Positions 1-11,706 of a stretch of 64,000 bases of DNA are shown in pieces (the stretch's first letter is position 1; every line of letters starts with the position of its first letter). Source of the stretch: Apoda limacodes. Taxonomy: Eukaryota > Arthropoda > Insecta > Lepidoptera > Limacodidae. A program made the position numbers and the translations under genes. Below the pieces are notes generated by a model. The model was given only the letters and a program-made list of their open reading frames with translations. It was not told the origin of the DNA and searched no databases. The stretch lies in contig OX291558.1 of the NCBI GenBank assembly GCA_946406115.1, forward strand, positions 16,670,205 to 16,734,204, given 5' to 3'.

Positions 1-1273
1 TAATACATTTGTAAGATTAGTTATAAGAAATTTTTGTTTATTAGAAACTAGGTAGATCAGGAAATAGACCAATTTGTTTCAACATTTCAAGCGATTCCCC
101 ACGCTTGAAATATTGAACTAGCGCATTTTTGGCCTATTTTTCTAATATTTCTGTTTTTGCCTTTTTTAGGAACAAAATATTGGAAACGAATGAAAAGCCA
201 CCAGACACATTTTTTTAACAAAATTTTGTTCCGAAGATTTTTTAACTTTCGATTAACCTATAAACTTGAAATTTTGTGAAAATGTTTATTATTCCCTAAA
301 TTTTACTAACAGTACAAACGTATTGATATATCTATTTTTTTTTATTCTCTCACTTTTTCTATTCAACACTTAATTTTGCGGTCAATTGTATACATAACTA
401 TTTAAGCTGTTTGGTTTAATGACAGCGGATGCCACGGACCCACGTAAAGATAATGTTTACTGTCTCCCAATATTGATGTGTATTTTCAGTCGTATTTCTG
501 TTACATAATTACGTAAGAAATAGACTGATTTTATTTACTCACTTAGGTATTCATATTGACTTGCTCACAGGTCCACAATTTAAATGACTTTATATTTCTT
601 CCCTTTAACGCCTAATGTATAATGTATGTATAAATGTGTATAAATTTTTTTTGTTGGTACAATGGTATATTTTGCATAAGGAATATAAGGGTAGCGGCGG
701 TATTTTGCGTTTCATCCTTAGTATTTATGTTTTTCAAAAAATCTTAAAAAGTTACATTCGTAGTTTTGTAACCAATATAAGCCGAAATTAATAATTTTGT
801 TAATAATTTCGGCTAAAATATATATAAAATTTATATTTTGTTAAAAGAATTAGTTGATAGGTTTTTAGATATCTGCAATAATTTGAGTAGTACTGAACTC
901 CAAGTTATTGCGTGTACTACATAAATTAGCCGATTTTAATTTTTTAATTATTTAACAACTTAAACAAATAAACAGTATAAACGAAAATAAAACTAAGACA
1001 TAGTAGAAATACGCTAAGATTACAAAATAAGTGAACAAGCTGGCAATTTATTAAGTAAATAAATTAAATTACCTACAAAGCTAACTTTATAAAGCTGCAA
1101 CGTAGTAGTTAGCTTTCCCGTTAGTTAAAAACTTTACGAGGACTTACGACAGAGCGTATCTTTTTGTAAACATAAAAAGAAAATTCCAGAAGAAATCTTA
1201 TTTTCCAGTTTATGAAGGCTAGTCATATATATGTTTATATATCTATAAATTAAATAAATAATAACTTTTAAAA
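1..1273. other. AT-rich DNA without recognised gene
   Basis: No ORF with recognisable homology is seen on either strand. The only local structure noted is a short hairpin near 780-814. Nothing else could be assigned. Confidence 0.6.
780..814. repeat. Short perfect-like hairpin
   Basis: AGCCGAAATTAATAA and its near reverse complement TTAATAATTTCGGCT flank a 5-base loop (15-bp stem, one mismatch). It could be the remains of a small foldback element or simply a chance AT-rich palindrome. There is no sign of a terminator function, since this is eukaryotic DNA. Confidence 0.45.
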
Positions 1274-1407
1274 ACGTTATGGTTTTTATTCTCCGAAGAG
1301 GTTAAGTTACCTAAACTATCTAGGCATAGTCACAATTGTAACGTTATGGTTTTTATTCTCCGAAGAGGTTAAGTTACCTAAACTATCTAGGCATAGTCAC
1401 AATTGTA
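1274..1407. repeat. Perfect 67-bp tandem duplication
   Basis: The 67-base unit that begins ACGTTATGGTTTTTATTCTC occupies 1274-1340 and is repeated without any difference at 1341-1407. Absence of any mismatch in AT-rich non-coding DNA means the duplication is very recent, is polymorphic, or is an assembly artefact. Confidence 0.95.
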
Positions 1408-1537
1408 ATATTACTAGGTAATAGTGTGAGATGAATTCACTAAAAAAATTAAACTATTTAGGGTTTTTCTTTAACCAAGACCTTCTAATTGTGTACCTGT
1501 GAGTAATTTATTATTTAGTGGCTACATTATTATAAAA

Positions 1538-1739
1538 ATCGGTCAAGTGTGAGACGGAATCATGCACCGTGGGTTCCGTACCACTATTTACGTAAATTAC
1601 AAACACAAATAAAAACAAAAAGTGTGCCGGTAAGCAGTCACCCATCCAAGGACTGACCATGCCCAAAGTTGCCTAATTTTGATATTATACGATAACTAAA
1701 GATGGTTATCGCTTGGGCCCGTCTCACACTTGGCTGGTT
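1538..1739. mobile_element. Small non-autonomous TIR element (about 200 bp)
   Basis: The left end reads CGGTCAAGTGTGAGACGG (1540-1557). The right end is its near reverse complement, CCCGTCTCACACTTGGCTGG (1718-1737). The A/T-rich bases outside are also partly inverted (AATATTAAAA-like). No coding capacity is present. The left-terminal sequence is close to the 5' end of the larger GTACGGAACC-type elements in this window (CGGCCAAGTGCGAGTCGG), which suggests a related family. A solo right end of the same type lies at 59833-59860. MITE-like is the best description; the superfamily is unknown. Confidence 0.6.
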
Positions 1740-1914
1740 TTAATATTCGTAGTTATACTTACATTTCGTAGTATTATTGAATGAATTTCCCTGAAATTTT
1801 ACTTTGTATCAATTATTAGAAAATCCGCCATTATGACACATATACTGTGAAAATTTTAGGCTTCTCACCTGAAGTAGGTTCTAAAAGATTAAATTTTATT
1901 TATATTAAATTTTC

Positions 1915-1993
1915 GAACAGACGACAGACAGTGCAGGCTTAGGAAAAGAGTTTCGTTGGCAAACTTTGGGTATGGCTACGGAACCCTACAAAT
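1915..1993 (+). mobile_element. Fragment of a '...CTACGGAACCCTA' interspersed repeat
   Basis: A GACAGACA-rich stretch is followed about 50 bases later by GGCTACGGAACCCTA. This is the 3' end layout of a high-copy lepidopteran family; a better copy is at 60545-60632. Only the 3' end is present. Confidence 0.45.
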
Positions 1994-2370
1994 AGAAAAC
2001 TATTTGCAAAGTGTATAGCAACATTAGTACATGTCACAACAAGTTATAATATATTACAGCAAAACAAAACAGGCAGGTTCTGTCATTTTATCCACTCGCC
2101 ACTTCCTATTTTATGTCCCAGATGCTTTATGGTTATGTTCATGCAAGCTTATAAACATGACAGCCAGCTACATAGAAAAATTGCCTTAATATAATAAAAC
2201 TTATTAAAAAAACGCTTATGTAGCAAAACCGGCCCAGTACATATTAAATTTGTGGACCGACCGATTGTTCAAAAAAGGTAAATTTGTAAAGCTGTGATTA
2301 TTTTTAAATTTTAGGAACTCACAGTTAAAAAATGTAGTAACTAAAAAAAGTATAATCATAACAGCAAAAA

Positions 2371-2787
2371 AATCGGCCAAGTGCGAGTCGGACTCGCGCA
2401 CGAAGGGTTCAGTAGCATTGTCTATAAAAAACTGCAAAAGATCACGTTCGTTGTGTGGAAGCCCCCTTAATTATTTGTCTTATTTTAATTACATTATTTA
2501 TTTTTAAAGTGAATATATATAACTAAATATTCTGTGAATATTTCAAGCGTCTACCTGCTGCCGTCATCAAAAACGAGGAAACGTTTGTTGTATGGAAGTC
2601 CCCTTAAATATTTTTCATTCTGTTTTTTAGTATTTGTTGTTGTAGCGGCAACAGAAATACATCATCTGTGAAAATTTCAACTATCTAACTATCGCAGTTC
2701 ATGAGCTACAAGCCTGATAACAGACGAACGGACAGCGGATTCATAGTACTAGGGTCCCATTTTTTACCCTTTAGGTACGGAACCCTA
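2371..2787 (+). mobile_element. GTACGGAACC-type interspersed element, copy A
   Basis: It starts TCGGCCAAGTGCGAGTCGGA and ends GGTACGGAACCCTAA. The interior holds the family landmarks in order: a diverged GGTTCCGTACC site near 2408, 'ATGGAAGTCCCC', 'TAGCGGCAACAGAAATACAT' and a GACGGACAG-like tract. GGTTCCGTACC near the 5' end and GGTACGGAACC at the 3' end are inverted with respect to each other. There is no coding capacity. It resembles the microsatellite-associated (MINE-type) elements described in Lepidoptera; the name is from memory. Three other copies lie in the window (44276, 45468, 49548). Confidence 0.75.
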
Positions 2788-3140
2788 AGATATACTCAGG
2801 CACCTTAGTGCACCTTTGAAGATCTATACATCGGTAATAAAAAAAACAATGTATGGAGAGCTACCCCAATAATAAAATATTTCTTTATTGTATCACAAAA
2901 TAGTATGGCGTTAACATAAGAAATCTTATTATGAAATTTATTCAGAATTATTACAAAGAACAGCGATAAGGCTGTAAATTTTTAAAATGTAAATTGTTCA
3001 ATTTTTACGACTTTTCATAGCGTGTTGGTGAAATATTATATGTATGGTATCATCGATAAATGTATACTGCAAAGATGTCCACCGCTGGCCATAACATCAC
3101 CTAAATTTGGCTTGCGTGCGGCTCTTTGCCGCCTGTTACC

Positions 3141-3338
3141 AAGCTAAAGATAGCTCAGCGGGCGATGGTAAGCTATGCTTGTAGTTTCCCCACACAATCG
3201 AATTATAAATAAGGAGATCCGTAGGAGATCTAAAATCGTCCACAACGTTCACCAAGTTACAAATCTAAAGTGGCAGTTGGCAGGGCATAAAGCTCGAAGG
3301 ACCATTTTTCCTAGGACGTCAATAAACAACTGGATGAT
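3141..3338 (+). pseudogene. RTE-type reverse transcriptase C-terminal relic 1
   Basis: Conceptual translation in shifting frames gives the C-terminal domain typical of lepidopteran RTE retrotransposons: KLKIAQRAM, then an IRRRS-like stretch, then LKWQLAGHKARRT, matching the family's 'LKWQWAGH-RR' hallmark. One open segment runs from 3175. At least one frameshift and the lack of the downstream 'GRPxxRW' motif show it is dead and truncated. No RT catalytic domain is present upstream. Confidence 0.7.
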
Positions 3339-3429
3339 TGGAATAATAATGAGTTTTGTGATCTTCCGAGCTATTTTCTGGATCATTGCAATTAACCTAG
3401 TTTGATTTAGGACGGATTAAAATTTGATC

Positions 3430-6400
3430 GCTGATTCGGTTGGATACCCTTATCATTTAGTAACATCTTACATGTTGGTCGGTACATCTCCTCATAAAGA
3501 ACTATATATAAAGTAAGAAAAGTAAGAAAGTGACAAGGCAAGTAAGGCAAGGTAGTACAGTGACATTTATGTATAGGATATGACGTCGAAAGTTGGGCAT
3601 CTGTGAAAAAAAGCAGTCATGGATGGGAGATGAGTGACCCCTTTACAGCATATTTTGCCAAGCTTCTCGATAAACCCTAAATAAAATAATATATAAATAA
3701 AAGAAGTTGATTATGATTATTATGAACCAGAAATGTTGTCGGTAGACAATAAGCGCTTTTGTTAGTTTCCTACTTTCATACCAGCCAATCAGCGCTCGTG
3801 ATTTACGGAACGTTAGTAGTCGTTTGCAATTATCCTAATATAAACTCGTTTTTTGCAATGATCCTAAAAATAGCTCGGAAGATTGTAAAACTTATTCTTA
3901 TTTTCCAAACATCCGGTCGTTTTTAAACATCCTAGGATTTTCGCAATGATCCGTTTTTTTCGATTTTCCTACGACATTTGTGTATTAAGATTTCTGATTT
4001 AAGCATTTTTTTAATAATAAATTAAACTTATTGTTATTATTCCAATGACTTTCCGCTCCCTTTACAATATTTTCCGTTCATCTAGATTCGTTTTCCCGAC
4101 TATCCTACGACGCATACATGTTATAGATTTATAATCCGTTCTTGACCTCTCTAGATGGATTCTATATAAATGACTTTAAATTAATATTTTGCAATTATTC
4201 AAATACAAACCAAATTGATATCTGGGGAAAACAGAACATAAAATTAAATAAATATGGTTTAAGCTCAGCAATAAATCAAAGCTACGAGGGAAAATGGTCG
4301 CAAAAAACGATAAAGAATACTGTCCCATTAACTTTAATAGGCCTATTGTGGTTATAACGGCCTATCTGTTCTGTATAAAATATTCTTTGAGATAATGAAA
4401 GTGGTTAAAATTATTGCCAGATATTAGATTTTCTTTTGTTACTGTTAAGAGAATTGATTATTGCTGGAAACATTAAATATCACAAGTATGTACACCGTTC
4501 ACATTTTGAAATACACCGTGTAACAAATGTATGAAAATTGTGTAATATTAATGCAAAATACACTATGTAAAACAATTTAAACATCATGTGAAATATGGAT
4601 TAAGCCACATATAAACCCAAAAACTGTTTTCATGGTTGTACTTTTCTTTGTTTTTACAGGAAGTTTACGTTTGTGTATGTCCATAATGATTGGAATGTAA
4701 ACCATAAATAATTTGCTAAATGTATAATCTTGTGGCTTTTTGGTGATACTGGCTTAAAACCCCTATTGTTACGTGTTGTATATATTTTTCTTCGTAGTGT
4801 ATTTTGTATTAATAATCTACTACAAGGTTCCATTCTTGGGCCCAGACAGGCACAAACTGCTCTGATGCACTTTGACAATTTGGGAAACAACCCACCTAAT
4901 TTTTGACATTGACTCTTATTTCAATGTCATTCTCACAATTCCTGATTTACCTGTATTACTTACTAGCTGGCAAAATGTAAAGTCTATTTAGCGAATATTA
5001 TTTTCAGTTTTGAAGCAAGAACATAGGTAGCAGGTCACGGACTGTGTGGTTTTAAAGGAATGCTTAGGTTGTGAAATATGCTCCATGTCAAAAGAAAAAC
5101 ACTATTAGCTTTTAGGAAGGAGTGATTAGAGCTTTGAAGAGACAACAAAGCGTGAGCGAACTGGCGTCTATATAGGCAACTGTAAACTAACCGCTTATCA
5201 GGCCGGCCATATACTTTTTTGACACCAAATATGAAAATTGAAAAGTCTATCAAAGTGACATAGTATGTAGCGACCTTACCATAATATTCTGAGATTTTTC
5301 AAAATCTTACGTCAATTAAAATGAAACATGATGCAAAAATTTGTTTTAACATTCTAAAAATTTTTTTTTGATAACACTGTTTTAATATGTCTCTTTTTTC
5401 AACATTAGAATACACCATCATTATCAAATTAAACACGCAAATCTTTTTTGTACAACCATACCAAAAGGTATTTTTTTGGCACTATTGTTTTTTTATTTAT
5501 TTTTTATTTAATCGAGGCAAAATAATTAAACCTCAAATTTTCGGATAGATCCAGTTTATTTTATAAACCATAATTGATACTATTGGATAGAGTTCGTAAA
5601 GCACTTTCAGGATCAATAATCAGTATTTCGATATCGTATTTGGTTTTGAAATTATCGAGTAAGATCACTTATCGTTTCCACCCTGTATACATTTTAAGAA
5701 TAAATAAATATATATATCTATAACACAACAAGTGGTAGATAAGATTGCTTTTGTAAAAAGAAATATTTTGCTCAAAGGAATGGGATAAGAAATATCTGCG
5801 CATAATTTTGTAGGATTTGAGGAAAGTATTTGAGATTGTTTCTGGATGGGTCTATTGGAATTATTTCAACAGCAGACCCGGAATATAATATTATCAAAGG
5901 TTCAATAAATTTAAGCTTGCTATATATTCTGGAAAAACTTTGAGTGATAAAATTATTCATGTGACTTTTAGGGTTCAATTTTAACACAAATTATAGTCGG
6001 TGCGGTCAAATTAATATTCTTAAACACATTTTTTTGTTTTTTTTTTTATGTAAACATTTAGACCATAATGATTAAAAAAAAATGCAACTAGTTTTATTTA
6101 ATGTGCCACTAGTTTAAGTTCCTAAAAGTTACACATCTTCTGTGGAACTACCGTTGAAAACGTGATTATTCGTTTCATGAACAGCACTGTAAGGACAGCC
6201 AAAAGTGTATTTTTTCTACACATACATTTCAGGAGATAAATGTATGTAAATAGTTTTTATATACTACGTAAAATGCCACTGACGTGGTAAAAAAACTGAA
6301 ATAATTAATAAGTGGAAAATCATGTTGTTTTTTGAAAACTAAATTTTGGAGCCACATGCTTCCGTGAGCTGAATCAGAGCGAAAGCGAACATAATCAAAA

Positions 6401-6573
6401 CAATAACACCACTAAAATAATTCGATTGGTCCAATCCAAGTCCAACTACCAATAACGCAATATTTTATTAAAACAGAAATAATATTTTTATAACTCAAGA
6501 AAATTATTGAAAGTGACAGCTTAAGAAAATAAGTTAAAATCACAGTTTTGAAAAATAACTGTAAATTATAAAT
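3430..6573. other. AT-rich DNA without recognised gene
   Basis: About 3.1 kb with no recognisable coding or RNA gene. A partly repetitive patch at 3820-4110 repeats variants of GCAATGATCC and TATCCTACGAC, perhaps an old unclassified repeat. Short ORFs (for example near 4650-4890 and 5035-5250) have no family resemblance and are probably chance. Confidence 0.5.
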
Positions 6574-6884
6574 AAGACGTTTCACGAATGTATAGAGGCC
6601 CGGCCTGGACTTTGTACACTGCTAATTTAGAAACCTTATTATATTATAAGTGATTTTTAATAATTAATTTTCCGGATTTTGGTGTGGTCTTCTTGTACAA
6701 TTGCATTAAAAGCTGCATATTTTGCAACACCTAATTTTGAAATAAAGTTGCCTGTTTTTCCATGTAATTTAAGAAAATTTGTTTTGTACAAAAAAAAAAA
6801 ATAACCACAAATTTAGTATTTTTTTAATAACCTTTAGATTTTCTAATAGGTGTACAAGGTGCAAGCCGGATATGAAACGTCTCT
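6574..6884. mobile_element. Candidate TIR element (about 310 bp)
   Basis: AGACGTTTCA at 6575-6584 and GGCCTGGACTTTGTACAC at 6602-6619 are mirrored by TGTACAAGGTGCAAGCCGG and TGAAACGTCT at 6851-6884. The left arm carries about 12 extra bases between the two matching blocks, so the inverted repeat is imperfect. The interior is AT-rich with no ORF. It is probably a MITE; no clear target duplication was found. Confidence 0.4.
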
Positions 6885-7009
6885 TTTGATGTGTTTGTAA
6901 GTTATAATTTCGAATAATATTATTTTGTAATTTTTCGTCGAGGTGTATATAAAATAGATTGCATTAATGGCCGATTATAAAGGTTCTATTGCGAGCATTT
7001 TTTTATAAC

Positions 7010-7227
7010 TAAGGGGTTATCATTGAAATCCTACACCTATAATTGAATTTAGAGCGCCTGGAACCGCGGGGAAATCTGGTATGGAGATAGTTTGAGTGCC
7101 GGGGAAAGGCATAGGCTATTTGAAAACGTCAAGTGTGAGTCGTTTTTTTCTATAATTTAGGAGCTGCCGTTGAAATCCTACACCGCTAAACGACTTAAGC
7201 GCTGGCAAAACCGCGGACAAAACCTAG
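7010..7227 (+). mobile_element. Helitron-like element 3' half with internal repeat
   Basis: Landmarks of the common lepidopteran Helitron-like (Lep1-type) family are present: 'GGCATAGGCTATTTGAAAAC', 'GTCAAGTGTGAGTCG', 'GAAATCCTACAC', then CCGCGG and the terminal CTAG at 7224-7227 followed by T. The segment TTGAAATCCTACACC...ACCGCGG occurs twice (7023-7068 and 7153-7216), so the copy carries a duplicated 3' half. The 5' TC...TAATATTATAAA start is missing. Confidence 0.65.
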
Positions 7228-8265
7228 TAATAAATATTTATAAAATCCATCTTGGCCAGAAGAACTTTTAAGATGAAGCCGATAGGCGGATCCATGGCTG
7301 CATGGGCAGCATTTGGTAAGCTTTGTCAAGTCTTCACGTGTCGCCTATATCCCAGAGTCTGAAGACAAATTTCGTTTACCACTCATGACTTGTACGCTGT
7401 CGGAACATGAACTCTTACAGCCAGGTGGTCCGTAATCAAAAACATACAACAATGTCGCTAGTTAAAACTATTTTTCTTTAATCAATGACAAACTTATTTT
7501 CCTTTAATAACTTGTTCAACATTTGTAAAAACAGAGAACTACTAGTCCTTACTTACATACAAACAACTTTTTCTACTAGTTAGTTATAAACTAACAGTTA
7601 ATCAATCATAGCTTGCCATTGGCAGTTCTCTTGAGTAAACAAACTATATTATAACTAAAGTTAATAACGACTGACTGATATAAATTGCTCGGAGAATTAT
7701 GTATATGCATGAAAAAGAACAAACAGCAAAATCTCTTTAAACATTTACGTTCTCGTTATTAATTCTGTTGATTCACATATAATTTAGAATTCAATTTAAA
7801 ACAAGCTAATAACAAAGATCTTTTTAGAGATTTTTGACAGTGAAACTTCAAAGACACTTCGAATAACTTGCTAACACTCATCACTGTCAGGCTATGTTTT
7901 TGTTTTAAGAATTTAAGAAGAGAATGGTCTGCTGAATAAAACTGTGATTGTTGGACGTGTCCGCCTGACAAAGCGACTGTCACAGTTACGTTTTTGAAGA
8001 CTGTTAAATTTTTATAAACAATTTTTAACCTTTTTGAGACAAGTTTCATACTATAGAACTAATTATACTTATATACGTTATCAATCTTTGTGTTTACTTT
8101 ATGAGGAAATATAATTACAGGAACCTGAAACCCGTGATCCCGGAAGTTCTTCTGGTCATGAAATTCCGGGATTGAAAGACTATAAACCCGGGATTTTTGG
8201 GATATATACAAACTTATTTTTAAAACATAATATGTATGTTTGTATGTATATCTTTAAGGTCTTTA
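7228..8265. other. AT-rich DNA; weak hAT-like end near 8130-8200
   Basis: No gene is seen. A short GC-richer patch at 8128-8205 repeats CCCG(T/G)GATCCCGG-like motifs (ATCCCGGAAG, TTCCGGGATTG, CCCGGGATTTTTGGG), reminiscent of hAT subterminal repeats, but no opposite end was found. The 96-codon minus-strand ORF at 7759-8049 shows no recognisable domain. Confidence 0.4.
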
Positions 8266-8295
8266 TTCCTAGAAAAGAGTTACCATTGGCTTGAC

Positions 8296-8400
8296 CTACA
8301 CCGTCACCGTGATGTGGGGAAAGGTATCTTTTTACAAACCACTTTATTACTGCGTGACAGGGGTGAGCCTATCGCCTGAGCACTGCTTCTTATGCAGTGT
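8296..8400 (+). repeat. Interspersed repeat family G, copy 1
   Basis: The block CGTGATGTGGGGAAAGG... CCACTTTATTACTGCGTGACAGGGGTGAGCCTATCGCC...CACTGCTT is shared, diverged, with 13612-13700 and 19837-19955. The family is unclassified and has no coding capacity; it may be an untranslated part of a retroelement. Confidence 0.5.
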
Positions 8401-8530
8401 AGCTAGACTAAATAGCAACCCATTAATCTTAAAATTACCATTGTGCTGTTCCAACAACGTTTTATGCTAATCACACCGAACAGAGACCACAAAGGATCAG
8501 CATACCACTGGTTTGATATGTTATATGTTA

Positions 8531-8607
8531 TGTCCATAGGCTACGGTTACCGCTTACTATCAGGCGGACCGTTAGCTTGTTTGCTACTTAAGCGGTATCA
8601 AAAAAAG
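8531..8607 (+). mobile_element. 3' tail of LINE B (CR1-like) retrotransposon
   Basis: TGTCCATAGGCTACGGTTAC followed by CGCTTACTATCAGGCGGACC and GCTTGTTTGC, then an A-rich end, matches the 3' end of the LINE B fragment at 16905-17510 (opposite strand there). No coding sequence is attached on the 5' side, so this is a heavily 5'-truncated insertion. Confidence 0.65.
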
Positions 8608-8984
8608 AAAAATAAAGGATAACTTACACAGCTGACAAAGTCCTGACATGAATTCTGATCTGCACTATAAAATGGTATTTAAACAGTAGTTGAACGCCTT
8701 TTTTCTAAAGCTGATTCAATCTAATTGGTAACTGTTTTGAACTGTCTGGACTTTGAGACAAAAATGTATGAAAGTCTGACTTACCTCTCGGAACCCGTAT
8801 AATGTACTTGCATACATTTTGCTCTCGAATTTCTGATTCGAATAGGTCGAGAATGTTCCCAATAAGGTCTCTGGTACGAAAGTAAATGGCGACCCGTCAT
8901 AAAGCTTGCGCTAATATTATGAAATAACCAGTAAGTCTATTAATTATTAAAATAAATGTGTATTTTAGGATGTTCCAACTAACA

Positions 8985-9715
8985 AAAAGACTCGACTGGT
9001 GACCTTCTTGTGTATCTAACACACCGATGGGTAGCCATTGAGCGTCAGGGGGAGGCATTGGCATGTAGCCTGGACATAGCGAAGGCGTTGCTAGTGGGTG
9101 GCTAGCTTTTTGTTCGGCAGACGCATACGAACCGTAGTTGACGGTAGTTGCTCTGATAGAATGGACTTTAATGCTGGTGTCCCAGGTTCTGTGCTGTCTC
9201 CTACGCTGTTTCTACTGCATATCAATGACATGTTGGACATTAACAACATGCATTGCTATGCAGATGACAATACTTATTACTACAGAAACCCTTATTACAC
9301 GGGTCGCGCAAACATCCCTCGTTCCGTTGTGGAGAAAAACCACGGAGAACTTGTGTCTCAAATCAAGACCACACTGTTCAAGGTCTCTGACTGGGGACGG
9401 GTAAACTTGGTCGATTCAACCCTACAAAGACACAAGTCTTCGCGTTCACCGCTAACAAAACCCCATTCACTGTAGTCCCACAATTCCAGGACACTCCCCT
9501 CTCCATCTCCATGAGCATTGGGATCCTTGGCATTGACATCTCCAGCGATGTTCTGTTCTGAGATCATTTGCAAGACAAGGTAAAGCTGTCCGAAAAACTA
9601 TGTGTACTTATCAGAGCGAGGCAGACTTCACGTCGGGGCAGATGTTGCTGCTTTACAAGTCGTAAGTTCGGCCCCATATGGAGTATGCTACTTTTAAACC
9701 ATAGTTTTACTTGGA
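8985..9715 (+). pseudogene. Reverse transcriptase relic (LINE B, CR1-like)
   Basis: Translation across frames follows the palm and thumb of a non-LTR reverse transcriptase: a LTGDLLVYLTHRW-like segment near 9000, LDIAKA (9075, position of the first catalytic Asp), then an open frame from 9098 with SFLFGRRIRTVVDG, GVPGSVLSPTLFLLHINDML and the catalytic box CYADD (about 9258-9272). Downstream come KVSDWG and a SIGILGIDIS segment near 9520. The family usually has GVPQGSVLSP; the Q codon is lost here. Frameshifts near 9090, 9410 and 9560 and early stops make it non-functional. The C-terminus and 3' UTR are not attached. Confidence 0.8.
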
Positions 9716-11461
9716 CAAGAGTCCCCGTAAACAGATGACATCTCTTTAAGTATGATCTGAACTGATTTTCTTTGCTTGGTAAGGAACTTTATAACAATGC
9801 AAAACTCGATTTTCCCCATATTACACAATTTCTTACATAATGACTTTGTTGGTCGAACCTACCCATTCCGCAAACTTAAACTTAAAAACGCACCCGCGTA
9901 GATATCATTTTAGTGCAGGTTTAAGGACATGTTTTACAGCTGTAGACCACCAGGGACCGCTGCAGCAGTCAGGATAGTTACCGCTCGGGGTTTCACAGAA
10001 ACCGATTCAGCCGATTTTGATGCAGTTTTATTGCATTGAAAAGGTATCATTTAAAAGCAGATAAACTCGTTTTTGTTTGTAAGTAATTTATGTAAAAATA
10101 ATTATTAATCTAAGAAAATCCATCGGGCTGCCATTTACTGCTATAAGATAATTAAAATTTAGCAATTTTATGAAGTGACTAATTTAAATTACGTTGGGTA
10201 ATGAGTACGGAAAAAATGCTATCCTCAATTGATATAGATTGCTGCAAATAAACGAGATACATAAAATACCTTTTTTATAATGATACACTTTGATAAAAAT
10301 TGAGAGAAGAACAGAGAAAACAGAAATGGCAAGAGCAGCCCCGACAGATTTTCTTAGATGTGTAATAACTTTCTAACCCGACTTCGGCGAAGCCAAAAGA
10401 TATGTTTTGAACAGGTGTATGTATGTATGTTTATTATAACTGTATATTACTTATTACTTAATAATTTAATTTAACAGGTTTTGATTTGGTTATATATTTT
10501 ATATAATTTAACGTTAAAAGACATGCTCTATCAACTTTTCTGTATGTCCGTATATATTACAAAAATGTTACCATATCTTCGAAGCTCTGAACAACTCACA
10601 AGGTTATCCTGTATTTGCTTTACACTCGGTGAGCAGGGACCCAAAATGTTTGTCAAACGATGTGAACTCAGCCGTGGCACGCGATTAGTCCCTAGCTCTT
10701 GCTCATGATATGCGTCTATTGTTTACGCCAAGTTCTTATACTTGAAATAGGTTGAGATTTATCGTTTCGTTTTCGGATATGATATAATAATATTTTATGA
10801 AACTGTTATACAATAAGGTGTATTAAACACGAGTGTGTGTCTCTGTGGGTTTATGGGACGAGCCAATAGCTAGTTTCATAATAGTATCACACGAGTGTTT
10901 TAATAACTAGTTATAGGTATGCAGTTTCATACGCTACTTTTTCTACACTCATGATATTAGTAAAATAAAGAGAAAAGTGGACATAAAAATTTACTAGGTA
11001 TGAACCTATTTCTAGTTATTACCTGTAATATATCCCGGTGGAGTTAAATTTACCTTTGTACCACTGCCTTTGTTTTTTTTTTAAAATTTTGGACAACACA
11101 AGAAAATTATTAGTTAATTTCTTCAAAAAAACTTGATTGTTTTGGAGCTAAATCCAGATTTTGCTGCTGCTCGGAACAATTGCGCCGCCACACATTACAT
11201 AAATAACCATGAAAATCGGTATCATAGATATAATTCTATATCTTTTAGTAATATACTCTTAGTTCTATATCTATGACCCGTAAACTATACTATAAAAAAA
11301 TTATGGCATTATGTTATAAAGTAACTTTTTTATAATCAAAGAATGAAGTGTATAAAGTATGCAGTGCAAAAAGAACATTTTTAGGTTTATAACTTGGATT
11401 TTACAGTTTGGGCGTAGGTAAAATGATTTATTTTAACACTTTTGTATAATATTCTAAAATG
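9716..11461. other. AT-rich DNA; small repeat fragment at 10375-10432
   Basis: No gene is recognised. At 10375 ACCCGACTTCGGCGAAGCC followed by a GTATGTATGTATGTTT tract looks like the edge of a common interspersed repeat. ORFs such as 10481-10708 carry no known domain. Confidence 0.45.
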
Positions 11462-11462
11462 G

Positions 11463-11706
11463 AATAAACAATAAATATTTTTGGACATCACACACAGTGC
11501 CACCTATTCTCAAACTACGCAACTCTTGTACTATAGATATCAGTCAACGGATATAAATACATAAAATTTGTAAATACATACACGTTATATGTAGAAAACA
11601 CTCAATCTCAAGACAATCACTAATGTTCTTCACCTATATGTTTGGCTTGTGCGAAAATCGAACCTACGCCATTGATTCAGCAGTGGGGTCATTACCGACT
11701 GAGACA
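11463..11706 (-). mobile_element. tRNA-headed SINE (HaSE-like), copy 1
   Basis: Read on the minus strand, the head shows pol III box-B-like GGTTCGATTTT (about 11655-11665), followed by the conserved lepidopteran body ('GAACATTAGTGATTGTCTTG', 'GAGTGTTTTCTACAT', 'ATTTATATCCG') and the tail 'GTGCC...GTCCAAAAATATTTATTG'. Near full length, about 240 bp, with a degenerate box A. Noncoding. Confidence 0.7.

Noticed and set aside
9138..9404. Second ORF over the LINE B relic
   Set aside because: Out-of-frame shadow of the reverse transcriptase frame at 9098-9475.
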